From: CAVVIG01 sp050249955
GTDB lineage: Bacteria > Acidobacteriota > Vicinamibacteria > Vicinamibacterales > CAVVIG01
NCBI GenBank assembly: GCA_050249955.1
Contig: JBFWPN010000007.1
Span: forward strand, 252,086 to 316,085
Direction of reading: 5' to 3'
Length of the DNA: 64,000 nt
A program made the translations under genes and the position numbers. Every line of letters begins with the position of its first letter. Within the stretch, counting starts at the first letter, position 1. The notes under the pieces were generated by a model, which worked only from the letters and a program-made list of their open reading frames with translations, made no database searches and was not told where the DNA came from. This document shows positions 23,252 to 33,400 of this stretch, in pieces.

Positions 23252-24655
23252 ATGCTTCGGTGGCTCGGACTCGTACTTTTTCTTGCCGTCGTCCTGGTTG
23301 GGGGGGCCTACGTCGCCGCCGGCCAGACCACGCCGGCAACGCTCAGCATTGATCAGCCTACTGGACCGGTCGGCCAGGCAGGCACGCTGCAGGTGACCGC
23401 CCAGGTGCCCCGGGCTCTGTTCGCCCGGCTCGACGCCACCCTGGAACAGAACGGCAAGGTCTTCCCGCTCTTCTCCCTGGACGACCCCCTGAAGGCGACC
23501 ATTACGGGTGCGGACGCCCAGCGGCTGGACGTGGACCATCTCCTGATCACCCGGTCCATCGGGAAGGCGGCCATTCCGGAACTGCAGCAGGGGCCGGCGC
23601 GCATCACGGTCACCGCCGCTCGCACGTCGTTCCTCCGGATCCGCGACGTCTACACCACCGCCTCCAAGGACATCGAGGTCCGACTCGAACCGCCGCGGAT
23701 TGCGGTGCTGTCCACGAAGCACTACGTGAACCAGGGTGGCAGCGAGATGGTGATCTACCGCGCCACACCGCCTGACGTCGAGTCCGGCGTTCGCGTGGGC
23801 AACATCGAATACCGCGGCTACCCGGCGGGAGGCGCGGGCATAGCCGGTGCCGATCCATCACTGAAGGTGGCCTTCTTCGCGCTGCTCCACGATCAGCCGC
23901 TGCGCGAGCGGGTCGTGGCCTTCGCCCGCGACGCAGCCGGCAACGAGGTCACCGCTTCGTTCGTCGACGATGTGTTCCCGAAGCCGTTCCGCAAGAGCCG
24001 CATTCCCATCGATGACCGCTTCCTGGGCCGCGTGGTACCCGAGATCCTCCAGCGGTCGCCGCAGGTAAAGGCGGACCCGTCGGACCTGCTGGCCGGGTTC
24101 CTCACGGTCAACGGCGAGCTGCGTCGCCTGAACGCCGACCAGATCGCCGCGCTGACCAGGCCCTCCCCGGCCGAACGGCTGTGGTCCGGCCCATTCGTCC
24201 AGCTGGGGAATTCCCAGGTGGAGGCGGCCTTTGCTGACGCCCGCACTTACGTTTACAACGGAAAGGAGGTCGACCAGCAGACCCACCTCGGGTTCGACCT
24301 CGCGGTGACCGCCGCGGTGCCGGTCCAGTCGGCCAATGCTGGCAAGGTCGTGAACGCGGACTGGCTCGGGATCTATGGCAACTGCGTCATCATCGATCAT
24401 GGAATGGGGGTGGCCTCGCTCTACGGACATCTCTCGTCCATCGACGTGAAGGTGGGTGACACGGTGAGCAAGGGTCAGGTCCTGGGCCGCAGCGGCATGA
24501 CGGGCCTGGCAGGAGGGGACCACCTGCACTTCACCATGCTGGTGGGTGGACATCCCGTGAACCCCGTGGAGTGGTGGGACGCGCACTGGATTGAGGACCG
24601 CATCGAACGCAAGCTCATGGAAGCCGGCGCGCCAGCGGCGGCAGGCACCCGCTAG
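23252..24655 (+). CDS. M23-family (LytM-type) metallopeptidase
   Basis: The 467-residue exported protein begins with a membrane signal (MLRWLGLVLFLAVVLVGGAY), has about 280 residues of beta-rich N-domain with Ig-like segments, and ends in an M23 peptidase domain with the zinc ligands in THLGFDL, the HGMGVASLYGHLS motif and DHLHFTM. All key residues are present, so it is probably an active peptidoglycan endopeptidase rather than a pseudo-enzyme regulator. TATCAT ends seven bases before ATG 23252; an ATG at 23243 overlaps that box and is the alternative start. Confidence 0.88.
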   Translation: MLRWLGLVLFLAVVLVGGAYVAAGQTTPATLSIDQPTGPVGQAGTLQVTAQVPRALFARLDATLEQNGKVFPLFSLDDPLKATITGADAQRLDVDHLLITRSIGKAAIPELQQGPARITVTAARTSFLRIRDVYTTASKDIEVRLEPPRIAVLSTKHYVNQGGSEMVIYRATPPDVESGVRVGNIEYRGYPAGGAGIAGADPSLKVAFFALLHDQPLRERVVAFARDAAGNEVTASFVDDVFPKPFRKSRIPIDDRFLGRVVPEILQRSPQVKADPSDLLAGFLTVNGELRRLNADQIAALTRPSPAERLWSGPFVQLGNSQVEAAFADARTYVYNGKEVDQQTHLGFDLAVTAAVPVQSANAGKVVNADWLGIYGNCVIIDHGMGVASLYGHLSSIDVKVGDTVSKGQVLGRSGMTGLAGGDHLHFTMLVGGHPVNPVEWWDAHWIEDRIERKLMEAGAPAAAGTR

Positions 24656-24688
24656 TCGGGGTAAAATCGACAGTCACAGGAGACACTG

Positions 24689-25492
24689 ATGCGTCTACGT
24701 GGAGTGTGGGCTTACGGGCTGGGACTGGCCCTGACGGTGTCGGTTGCAGCGTGTGGGGGTGGCAACGGCTCGGCGCCTGCCGAGACGGCCGCACCGGCGG
24801 CGGCACCGGCAGCGAACTCGCCGGTCGACCCGGCCACCGCAGCTGACGTGAAGGGCACCGTGACCGTCGAGGGCTCGCTGCCGGCAAACGAGCAGATCAA
24901 GATGAACGCGGACCCTGTCTGCGCCAGGCAGGTCGACGGCCCGCAGACCATGGAAACCTACGTCCTCGGCCCTGACGGCAAGACGCTGGGCAACGTGTTC
25001 GTGTACGTGAAGGACGGGCTCGGCGATCTGGTCTTCGAGGCCCCGACCACGCCCGCGCAGATCGACCAGAAGGACTGTCGCTACCATCCGCACGTCTTCG
25101 GCATCCAGGTGGGCCAGCCGCTCGAGATCGTCAACAGCGATCCGACGCTGCACAACATCCACGCCGTGGCGAAGAACAACCGCGAGTTCAACAACGGCCA
25201 GCCCATCCAGGGCATGAAGACGACGCACACGTTCACGTCGCCAGAGGTGATGGTGCCGTTCAAGTGCGACGTGCACGGCTGGATGAATGCGTACGTCGGC
25301 GTGATGACCCATCCCTTCTACGCCGTCACCGACGCGAGCGGCGCCTTCACCCTGAAAGGCCTGCCCGCTGGGACCTACACCATCGAGGCCTGGCACGAGA
25401 AGCTCGGTGCCCAGACGCAGACGGTGACCGTCGCCGCGAAGGAAACCAAGGACGTGTCCTTCACGTTCAAGCCTGCCGCATCGACGAACTGA
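24689..25492 (+). CDS. Cupredoxin-domain lipoprotein with carboxypeptidase-regulatory-like C-terminus
   Basis: The 267-residue protein has a lipobox (LTVSVAACGGG, Cys about 22), a low-complexity Ala/Pro linker, a plastocyanin-like domain and a C-terminal beta-sandwich with ASGAFTLKGLPAGTYTIEAWH. Type-1 copper ligands are visible: His in DPTLHNIH, then Cys, His and Met in FKCDVHGWM. It probably carries electrons or copper at the membrane, consistent with the heme o synthase and DUF420 genes just downstream. AGGAG lies shortly before ATG 24689 and TAAAAT at 24662-24667 is a candidate -10 with a normal leader. Confidence 0.85.
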   Translation: MRLRGVWAYGLGLALTVSVAACGGGNGSAPAETAAPAAAPAANSPVDPATAADVKGTVTVEGSLPANEQIKMNADPVCARQVDGPQTMETYVLGPDGKTLGNVFVYVKDGLGDLVFEAPTTPAQIDQKDCRYHPHVFGIQVGQPLEIVNSDPTLHNIHAVAKNNREFNNGQPIQGMKTTHTFTSPEVMVPFKCDVHGWMNAYVGVMTHPFYAVTDASGAFTLKGLPAGTYTIEAWHEKLGAQTQTVTVAAKETKDVSFTFKPAASTN

Positions 25493-25551
25493 CCGGATGG
25501 GGCGGCTCACGCCGCCAGGGGCCATGCGCAACACGCCAGCGAACACGACGC

Positions 25552-25574
25552 CCGGCCGCCACACAGGCGGCCGG
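25552..25574. terminator. GC-rich hairpin between the cupredoxin gene and ctaB
   Basis: A nine-base perfect stem (CCGGCCGCC / GGCGGCCGG) with an ACACA loop, preceded by a smaller GGCGGC-TCAC-GCCGCC hairpin at 25501-25516. Neither has a U-tract. They occupy most of the 141-base gap and may terminate or attenuate transcription. Confidence 0.4.
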
Positions 25575-25633
25575 ACTGTCCCGCCGACACAGCGCCGCGG
25601 AGGGCCTGACCTGTACCGAAGCGGGGCACGGTC

Positions 25634-26536
25634 GTGAAGAATGCCCGCGCTGAAGTCGCCCACGCGCTGCCAGATACGCAGCGCTCGTCCGCCATCGGCG
25701 ATTACATCAGCCTCACGAAGCCGCGCCTGAACTTGCTGGTCGTGCTGACCAGTGCGGCAGGCTATTACCTGGGCGTCACGTCCACGCCCGACCTGTGGCA
25801 GATGGCCTGGGCCGTCCTCGGAACCGCCCTCGTGGCCGGCGGGTCGGCTGTCCTCAATCAGGTGTACGAACGCGATACCGATGCGCGCATGCGCCGCACG
25901 CGGATGCGCCCACTCCCCGACCAGCGCGTGGCCCCCCCGGAAGCGGCCATCTACGGGTCGGTCCTCTCGGCGGCGGGGCTTGCCGTGCTCGCGCTGTCCA
26001 CCAACTGGGTTGCGGCAGCGCTCGCGGCCGCCACGCTGGCCATCTACCTCGTCGTGTACACCCCGATGAAGCGCACGTCGAACCTGTCCACGCTCGTAGG
26101 TGCGGTTCCGGGCGCCCTGCCGGCAGTCATCGGGTGGTCAGCCGCGCGTGGAGACATCGCTATCGGTGGCTGGACCCTCTTCGCCATCGTCTTCCTCTGG
26201 CAGATTCCGCACTTCATGGCGATTGCCTGGATGTACCGGGACGACTACCGGAGCGCCGGCTTCCCGATGCTGCCGGTCGTCGAGCCGGACGGCCTGCGCA
26301 CGGGACAGCAGGCACTGCTCTACTCGGCGGCGCTCCTGCCGGTGAGCATCGGCCCGACCGTGGTCGGGCTGGCCGGGTGGGCCTACTTCTGGCTGGCGCT
26401 CGTCCTTGGTGTGATCCTGCTCATCCTGTCGGCCCGCTTCGCGCGCGAGCGTTCGGAACGGTCTGCCCGCACCCTGTTCTTCGCGTCGATCATCTACCTG
26501 CCGCTCATCTGGGCGGTGATGGTCCTCGACCACTGA
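25634..26536 (+). CDS. ctaB: Protoheme IX farnesyltransferase (heme o synthase)
   Basis: The 300-residue UbiA-family membrane enzyme attaches farnesyl to heme b, giving heme o for the oxidase. The polyprenyl-diphosphate motif NQVYERDTDARMRRTRMRPL (about residues 75-94), the opening YISLTKPRLNLLVVLTSAAG and LWQIPHFMAIAWMYRDDY are diagnostic. The start is GTG 25634. It supports the aa3-type oxidase 5 kb upstream; ctaA (heme a synthase) is not in the window. Confidence 0.95.
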   Translation: MKNARAEVAHALPDTQRSSAIGDYISLTKPRLNLLVVLTSAAGYYLGVTSTPDLWQMAWAVLGTALVAGGSAVLNQVYERDTDARMRRTRMRPLPDQRVAPPEAAIYGSVLSAAGLAVLALSTNWVAAALAAATLAIYLVVYTPMKRTSNLSTLVGAVPGALPAVIGWSAARGDIAIGGWTLFAIVFLWQIPHFMAIAWMYRDDYRSAGFPMLPVVEPDGLRTGQQALLYSAALLPVSIGPTVVGLAGWAYFWLALVLGVILLILSARFARERSERSARTLFFASIIYLPLIWAVMVLDH

Positions 26537-26546
26537 GCCATATCCG

Positions 26547-26972
26547 ATGACCGTTGCCGATCTCCCCGCAGTCAATGCCACGCTGAACGCGATCTCGGGC
26601 ATCCTGCTGCTGATCGGTTTCAGCCGGATCAAGGCCGGCCGTCGCGATGCGCACCGCACCTGGATGCTGGCCGCCTTCGCCTCGTCGTCACTGTTCCTGC
26701 TGTTCTACGTTGTCTACCACCTGCAGGTCGGTTCAGTGCCGTTTACGCGGCAGGGCTTCGTGCGGCCGCTCTACTTCACCATCCTGATCACGCACGTGGT
26801 TCTCGCTGCGGTCGTGCTGCCGATGATCCTCCTGTCGCTCTCGCGCGGGCTGAAGGGTCGATTCCCGCAGCACCGCGCGATCGCCCGGTGGACGTTCCCG
26901 ATCTGGCTGTATGTCTCGGTCACGGGCGTGCTGGTGTACGTGTTGCTCTACCAGCCGACGTGGCTGCTGTAG
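26547..26972 (+). CDS. DUF420 membrane protein (CtaM-like oxidase assembly)
   Basis: The 141-residue protein has four transmembrane helices and the DUF420 pattern: LPAVNATLNAISGILLLIGF, HRTWMLAAFASSSLFLLFY, FTRQGF, LITHVVLAAVVLPM and a final HRAIARWTFPIWLYVSVTG. Relatives such as CtaM are needed for cytochrome aa3 oxidase in Gram-positive bacteria. Its position ten bases after ctaB supports an assembly role. Confidence 0.85.
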   Translation: MTVADLPAVNATLNAISGILLLIGFSRIKAGRRDAHRTWMLAAFASSSLFLLFYVVYHLQVGSVPFTRQGFVRPLYFTILITHVVLAAVVLPMILLSLSRGLKGRFPQHRAIARWTFPIWLYVSVTGVLVYVLLYQPTWLL

Positions 26973-27019
26973 GCGGTATACTGACCGCAGCCTCGGGCCT
27001 TGGAAGGAGCCTTTAGCCG

Positions 27020-27964
27020 ATGCTCACAGGTCGTCTCGTCGCACGGGTCGTAGCTGGCGTCCTCGTTACGCTGTCGCTGACGGCGACAGCCGATGCCCAG
27101 AGTGGGCGCGTGAGCGGCATCGTCCGCGAGGAAGGCGGGCAGCCCCTGAAGGGCGCCACCATCACCGCCGACAACCCCGCCATCGGCCAGAGCTTCACCG
27201 CCACCACCGACGACAAGGGCCGGTTCAACATGATCGGCCTGCGCAGCGGGGAGTGGCGCTTCATCGCCCAGGCTCCCGGGTTCTCCCCTGAAGGCGGCAT
27301 GCTGAGCGTGCGCAGCGGTGGCCAGAACGTTCCGCTGACCTTCGAGTTGAAGCACAGCGGCGTGGCGTTCTTCGGTGCCCTGGGTGGCATCATGGCGAAG
27401 GACCTGCAAGCCGACCTCGCGGAGGCCGACGCGCTGTTCGAGCAGCAGAAGTGGGACGACGCAATTGCGGCGTATCGCACGGTGCTGAACAAGGCGCCGG
27501 TCATCACCAGCATCAACCTGCAGATTGCGGCAGCCTACCGGAACAAGAAGGACTTCGATGCGGCTCTGGCGGCCTACGACGACCTGCTGAAGGCCGAGCC
27601 GGCCAATGTACGGGCGCGGATCGAAATCGCCATGACGTCCCTGCAGCGCGGTGACGTGCGCGCCGCGGACGACGCGCTGACGCGCGCAGCGGCCGAACCC
27701 ACCGCATCGCGCGAGGTGTTCTTCAGCCTTGCCGAAGTGAAGCTGGCCGCCAACGATGTCGACGGGGCCACGACGTGGTTCGAGAAGGCGGCAAAGGCCG
27801 ACCCGTTCTGGGCCAAACCCCTGCTGAAGCTGGGCGAGGCGGCGCTGAAGAAGGGCGACACGGCAGGTGCCTCACGACTGCTGGCTCGCGCCATCGAGGT
27901 GGAACCCTCCGCACCCGAGGCGACCGCGGCCAGGAACACCCTCGAATCCCTGAAGAAGCCTTAG
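27020..27964 (+). CDS. Secreted carboxypeptidase-regulatory plus TPR protein
   Basis: The 314-residue protein has a signal peptide (MLTGRLVARVVAGVLVTLSL, cleavage near ADAQ), a carboxypeptidase-regulatory-like beta-sandwich (about 28-110; GRVSGIVREEGGQPLKGATI, TDDKGRFNMIGLRSG) and about five TPR repeats (140-310). It likely acts as a periplasmic binding scaffold. GGAAGGAG precedes ATG 27020 and TATACT at 26977-26982 is a candidate -10. It is joined to the sulfatase-like gene with no intergenic space. Confidence 0.78.
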   Translation: MLTGRLVARVVAGVLVTLSLTATADAQSGRVSGIVREEGGQPLKGATITADNPAIGQSFTATTDDKGRFNMIGLRSGEWRFIAQAPGFSPEGGMLSVRSGGQNVPLTFELKHSGVAFFGALGGIMAKDLQADLAEADALFEQQKWDDAIAAYRTVLNKAPVITSINLQIAAAYRNKKDFDAALAAYDDLLKAEPANVRARIEIAMTSLQRGDVRAADDALTRAAAEPTASREVFFSLAEVKLAANDVDGATTWFEKAAKADPFWAKPLLKLGEAALKKGDTAGASRLLARAIEVEPSAPEATAARNTLESLKKP

Positions 27965-30022
27965 GTGTCGCGCTCGGTCCGCCACAACTTCATCCTCATC
28001 CTCGTCGCGCTCTCGGGCTGTCTCGCCGCGTTCGGGGGTTGGCGCTTCGCCAAGGCTTCGGCACCGGTCAACGGGCCGGTGGTCCTGATCTCCATCGACG
28101 CCCTGCGCGCCGATCGGCTGCCGGCCTATGGCTACGCAGCCGGCCGGACACCGCACATCGACGCGCTCGCCGCCGACGGCACGGTCTTCGAGCGCGCGTA
28201 TGCGCACGTCCCGCAGACGCTGCCGGCCCATGCATCACTGTTGACGGGGCGCCTGCCGTTCGAGACGGGCGTGCGTGACGCCGCCGGCTTCACCGTGCCG
28301 GCGTCCGCCCGTACCATCGCCGAGTTGCTTCGCGACCGCGGGTATGCCACGGGTGGCATCGTCTCGTCGTTCCTGCTCCGCAGGGACACCGGCATCAATC
28401 GTGGCTTCGCCTTCTTCGACGATGAACTCCCTGCGCCGACCGCAGGCTCGCCGGATGCCGGGCTGGTGCGCGACGGGGCGGCTGCCGAGGAGGTGGCCGA
28501 ACACTGGCTGGAATCGATCGGCACCTCGCGCGCATTTCTCTTCCTGCACATCTCCGAACCGCACGCCCCGCATGTGCCACAGGAACGGTTCCGCGACCTG
28601 GCGTCCGCCTACGACGGTGAGGTGGCTCATGCGGATGGGATCGTCGGCAGGCTGCTGCAGTTCCTGAAGTCGCACCAGCTGTACGATCGGTCGACGATCA
28701 TCCTCGTCGCCGACCATGGCGAGGGCCTCGGGGACCACGGCGAGCAGACGCACGGCGTGCTGGCGTACGAGCCCATGCTGCGCGTACCGCTGATCGTGAA
28801 GCAGCCTGCGGGTGCCGCAGCCGGCACCCGCGTCACCACGCCGGTCCAGCACATCGACGTAGTGCCGACGATCCTGGACTTTGCCAAGGCGCCCGGAGCG
28901 AGCGGCCTGCGCGGGCGCTCCCTGGTGCCACTCCTGTCAGGCAGCGGCTTCCCCGAGCGCGCGATTTATGCGGAGTCGATGTTTGCGCAGTTCCGCTTCG
29001 GCTGGTCGCCGGTGACCAGCGTGATCCTGAAGGATCACCAATTCGTCAGGAGCGGGACCCGCGAGGAACTGTTCGATCTCACGGTGCCGGCCGAGGCCCG
29101 GGTGGACATCGCCGCACAGAATCCCGCGCTCCTGGCGGAGTTGCGGGAGCGGCTGGCGGAGATTGCGGTGCCTGACCCGCCGATGGAGCCGACGGCAGTA
29201 ACGCCGGCTGATCGCGAGCGCTTCGAGGCGCTCGGCTACGTAGGCATTCCGGGTATCGGGGCGGCTGACGCGGTCGCGTCGACGCCCGCACCCGACGCGG
29301 TGCCGTTCATCGAGCAACTCCGGTCAGCCGTGCTGCTGGCGAAGCAGGACCCGGCGGCCGCCGTCGACGCCTACCGCGAGCTGACGAACCAGGAACCCGC
29401 ACTTGCCGACGTCTGGCTGCACCTGGCCCGCACCGCGGCACGACTCGAGAAGCACGAGCTGGCACTCGAGGCCTATGGACACGTCCGGACACTGACACCG
29501 GCCGATGCCGCAGGCCATCTCGGTGCGTCTGCGTCGAGCCTGCGCCTGCGGCGACTGGATGATGCCGAGCAGCAGGCGAAGGCGGGGCTCGAGGTGGCAG
29601 GCGCTGATTCCGCGCAGGTGGCGGAAGCCCACGAGTTGCTGGCACGCGTGGCCCTGAACCGGAAGGACGTGGAGACTGCCCGCGTTGAAGCCAGGGCGGC
29701 CGAGGAAGCGGACAGGGACCGGCCGGTGGTGGCATTCGTCGAGGGGCGCATTGCGCTGGACGAGGGCAGGCCAGCAGATGCGGTCACGGCATTCCAGGAC
29801 GCCCTGGCATCGGCGGTCAGAACCGGACGGCCGCCCCTGGCCGACCTGCGGGTGCACGCCGCAGACGCCCTGCTCAAGACCGAGCGTCCGCAGGACGCCG
29901 AGCAGTTGCTCACCGCGGAACTCGCCGCGTTCCCAGCCAACGTCCGGGCGCGCGCAGCCCTGCAGGCGCTTCAGCGATCGGCGGCGCGTGGCCGTGGGAC
30001 CGCGTCGCTGGCACAGCACTGA
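27965..30022 (+). CDS. Sulfatase-like (alkaline phosphatase superfamily) protein with TPR tail
   Basis: The 685-residue protein has an N-terminal membrane anchor (about 8-26), an alkaline-phosphatase-superfamily domain (about 37-400) and a C-terminal TPR array (about 440-675). Metal ligands are seen in LISIDALRAD (Asp45) and VADHGEGLGDHGEQTHG. The catalytic position that is Cys or Ser in true sulfatases is Thr85 (QTLPAHASLLTG), so formylglycine cannot form; a phosphate or phosphonate ester substrate is more likely. It starts at GTG 27965 directly after the previous stop. Confidence 0.82.
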   Translation: MSRSVRHNFILILVALSGCLAAFGGWRFAKASAPVNGPVVLISIDALRADRLPAYGYAAGRTPHIDALAADGTVFERAYAHVPQTLPAHASLLTGRLPFETGVRDAAGFTVPASARTIAELLRDRGYATGGIVSSFLLRRDTGINRGFAFFDDELPAPTAGSPDAGLVRDGAAAEEVAEHWLESIGTSRAFLFLHISEPHAPHVPQERFRDLASAYDGEVAHADGIVGRLLQFLKSHQLYDRSTIILVADHGEGLGDHGEQTHGVLAYEPMLRVPLIVKQPAGAAAGTRVTTPVQHIDVVPTILDFAKAPGASGLRGRSLVPLLSGSGFPERAIYAESMFAQFRFGWSPVTSVILKDHQFVRSGTREELFDLTVPAEARVDIAAQNPALLAELRERLAEIAVPDPPMEPTAVTPADRERFEALGYVGIPGIGAADAVASTPAPDAVPFIEQLRSAVLLAKQDPAAAVDAYRELTNQEPALADVWLHLARTAARLEKHELALEAYGHVRTLTPADAAGHLGASASSLRLRRLDDAEQQAKAGLEVAGADSAQVAEAHELLARVALNRKDVETARVEARAAEEADRDRPVVAFVEGRIALDEGRPADAVTAFQDALASAVRTGRPPLADLRVHAADALLKTERPQDAEQLLTAELAAFPANVRARAALQALQRSAARGRGTASLAQH

Positions 30023-30411
30023 CGCCGGCCCATCGGGCCCTGCGACCGGCATCCACCCGACAGCCGTGTGCACCTCCTGGCTGAACCCAGGGATGGATCG
30101 CGCTTCACTCTCCGACAACCGACGCATGTCGATCGTGCCGTCACTCACCCTGCGGGCACGGCTGGCGGCCTGCGACTGTCCTTCGCGTCCGACGCAGGGC
30201 GCGGTCGAACTCCGAAGACGGGTGGCTCTCACGCGTGGCGGTGGTGCACCGTGTGGCACACCGCACGGTGCAATGCGCGCGGAGCGGGTTCGGGAGGGCT
30301 CGGACGCATCGGCGTCGACGGCAATGGCGGTGGGAATTCCGGGTCAGGCGGGTGGCGTGCCGTGTGTCTGACGGAGCTCGAGGCGGGAGCCGGGAGAACC
30401 GGCGCGGGTTC
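30023..30411. other. Intergenic region, no gene recognised
   Basis: About 390 bases between the sulfatase-like stop and the terminator of the TonB receptor gene. Open frames here are only continuations of shifted frames from the neighbouring gene. I see no RNA gene, repeat or promoter that I can support. Confidence 0.5.
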
Positions 30412-30447
30412 AAAAAAAGAGGGGGAAGCCCGAAGGCTTCCCCCTCT
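30412..30447 (-). terminator. Strong intrinsic terminator of the TonB receptor gene
   Basis: A thirteen-base perfect stem (AGAGGGGGAAGCC / GGCTTCCCCCTCT) with a four-base loop, followed on the minus strand by a run of seven T residues. It lies 26 bases downstream of the receptor stop codon. Confidence 0.93.
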
Positions 30448-30473
30448 GTCAGTCTGTCGGACTACGCTGCGCC

Positions 30474-33400
30474 TTAGTAGCGGAAGCGGAGACCGAGGAA
30501 CGCCCGGCGCGGGTTACGCCAGGCGATCGGGCTGCCGAACTGGGTCGAGCCCGTGCCAGCCACCAGATCTTCGATACGGGTGACGGCCTGGTCGTTGAGC
30601 AGGTTGAAGATGTCCATGCTGACTTCGAAGGACGCCTTGCCGACCCGCTTCGTGTACTGCGCGCGCAGGTCCATCTGGCCCCACGAGGGGTTCTGCACCG
30701 CACCGACGGCATCCGGGGCCACCCAGTCTTCGAGGAGGCCGCCGTAAACGAACGGCGTGCTCACCTGGATCGGGAGGCGGCGGCTGGAGGCGAGCTGGGT
30801 CTTGTTCACGATGGAGCCCGAGTTCCAGCTGTAGGTCGCGCCGAAGTCGATGTTCCACTTCGTGGCATAGGTGCCGCTGGCCTTGAACAGGTTGTGGATC
30901 GTGCCCGGGATCGTCCCATACATGTTGGGAGCGCGCGGGTCGAGCCAGAACACGTCACCCGCGAAGTCTGCGTTGCCGTCCGACACCGTGTTGCCCTTCG
31001 CATCCAGGTAGCTGTAGGACACGATCGACTGCCACGAGTTGGAGAAGCGCTTGCGGTAGACGAGCTCCAGACCGTTGTAGTTGCGCTCGCCACCCTTGAG
31101 CGTGCCGAGGAAGAAGTTCGCCCTCGGCGGGTTGGCCGGGTCGAACCCGAGGTAGCCGTAGCCGAGGAACAGCGAATTCGGCGCGTTCACGTCGCCGTTG
31201 CCGTCGAGGCCCGTGTAGTTCGCCGGGATCGTGTAGATACCCGGGTCGAAGTCCTCGAAGATGTCGCGCGTGTTGCGCTTGTAGTAGGTGGCCGAAACGC
31301 TCTGGTTGTTGCCCAGGTCGGCTTCGTACGCGAGCTGCAGCTCGTCGGTGTACGGGGTCTTCGTGGCCGGCGCGAAGAGGCCGTCGGGAATCGCCGAGAA
31401 GCCGCGGACGCGGTAGGTCACCCACTGGTTGTTGATGAACACCTGTTCTTCACGGGTCGAGCCGTTGGTCGTGCCCGCGAAGTTCGCCATGTCCATGCGG
31501 ATCGGGTCGAAGTAGCGGCCCCAGTAGGCCGAGGCCTTCTGCGAGCCATCGCCCTTCACGTCGTAGACGGCGCTGAGGCGCGGCGCCCAGGTCGTGTCGA
31601 ACTTGAAGATGCTGAAGCCGGTGGTCGAGAAGTGCTCCCACATCTCGGCGCGCAGGCCGAGGTTGAACGTGAAGCGGCCGAGCGGGAACTCGTCCTGCAC
31701 GTAGAAGCCGTTCGAGCGCACCTGCTGATCCTGCTTGCCCACCGCGGTCTGCGTGATGCGGTAGTAGTTCAGCGCCTGGTTGGGGTTGCCGGCGCTGCTG
31801 TTGAAGACCAGCGAGTTGCCCAGTTCCGCCACCGAGATGGTGCCGTCGCCGTTCGTGTCGTACTGCGAGTAGAACGACGCGCGGTTCGGCAGGGTGTTGA
31901 TGCGGCTGATCAGGCCGTTGTAGTCACTCGCGTTGTTCACGTTGAACTGGCGCGTGGACCACAGGGTGCTGTTCGCGATGCTCCCCGCGGTGATGGGACC
32001 GTACAGGTTCGCAATCGAGGTGTACTGCGACCGATCGCTGTCCGGCAGGTAGAGCAGGTCGCGGATGTCCTTGCGCTGCGCCCACTCGTAGCCGCCCTTC
32101 AGGCGGTGGGCGCCAATCTGATACTGGGCCGCAATGCGGAACTGACGCGTCGGGCGGGTCTCGGGGAAGTCCTGGCCGAAGCCGCCGAGCTGCTCGTCAG
32201 CCAGCGTGCGGGTGGTGGTGCGCTGGTACGCGATGGTGTTGCGCGCGGTCCGATCGACCGACAGGTCCGTGATTTCGGCGTCGTGGCTGGCGAACGTCGC
32301 GTCGAGGAGCAGCGTGCCCCAGATGCGGCTGTAGGAGCCGGAGTAGCGGTTGCCGCCCTGCTTGCGGACGCGGTCGCGGTTGTTCGGCACCGAGGGGTCG
32401 GTCGTGCCGCTGCGATCGAACGGGTCGCTCAGGAACACGAAGCTCAGGGTGTCCTTCTGGCTGGGTGCGTAGGTGGTCTTGAAGAAGCTCTGCTTCTGCG
32501 TCGTCTCGACCGTGCGGATGACCTGGCGCGTGTCCTGCGCGTTGACGTCGTTCGTGTTCTTGAGGTAGCGGAAGCTGCCGAACGCCCACAGGTTGTTCTT
32601 CACGATCGGGCCGCCGACGGTGAACGCGGCGTCGTTCGAGCTGAACGTGTTGTCGGCCAGGTTCTCGTTCTTCGCAACCAGGTTGTTGTTCTGGAAGAAG
32701 TAGGTGCCGGAGCCCGAGAGGCTGTTGGTGCCCGACTTGGTGATGACCGTCGAGATCAGGCCCGCCGCGCCAACGTACTCGGCGGGGATGCCGCCGGTGA
32801 TGACCTTCTGCTCCTGGATGACTTCCGTGTTCAGGTTCGCGCCGAAGGTGCCGGTGACCGGGTCGGTCACGTTGATGCCTTCGAAGTAGTAGAAGTTGTC
32901 CGTCGAGTACCCAAGGTTGTCGTTCGTGACGACGTCCTTCCAGTTCATGCCCGAGCGCGACGCCGGATTGCCGGTGGCGTTCTGGCTGTCCGGCATGACG
33001 CCCGGTACCAGCTGCAGGAAGCTCTGGTACGAACGGCCCGTCGGCAGCGCTTCGGTGAGCGACAGGGTGATGTCCGTGCCGGAGGTTGCGCGCGTCACGT
33101 CGACGAGCGGCGTCGTCTGGCCCTGGACCGTCACCGTCTCGGAGACCGTCGACAGCTGCAGTTCGACACGCAGCGTGGTCACCTGACCGGATCGGACGAG
33201 GATTTCGGTACGCTCCATGTCGCGGAAGCCGGAGAGCTGGGCCTTCACGATGTAGCGGGCCGAGGGCTGGAGGGCTTCGAGCGTCGCGACGCCTTCGGCG
33301 TCGGTCACGCCCTGGCGCGACGTGACCGTGTCGGTCGCGGTCGCCTGGACGGTCACGCCGGGAAGGCGGCCACCCTGCGGGTCTTCGATAATCACCTGGA

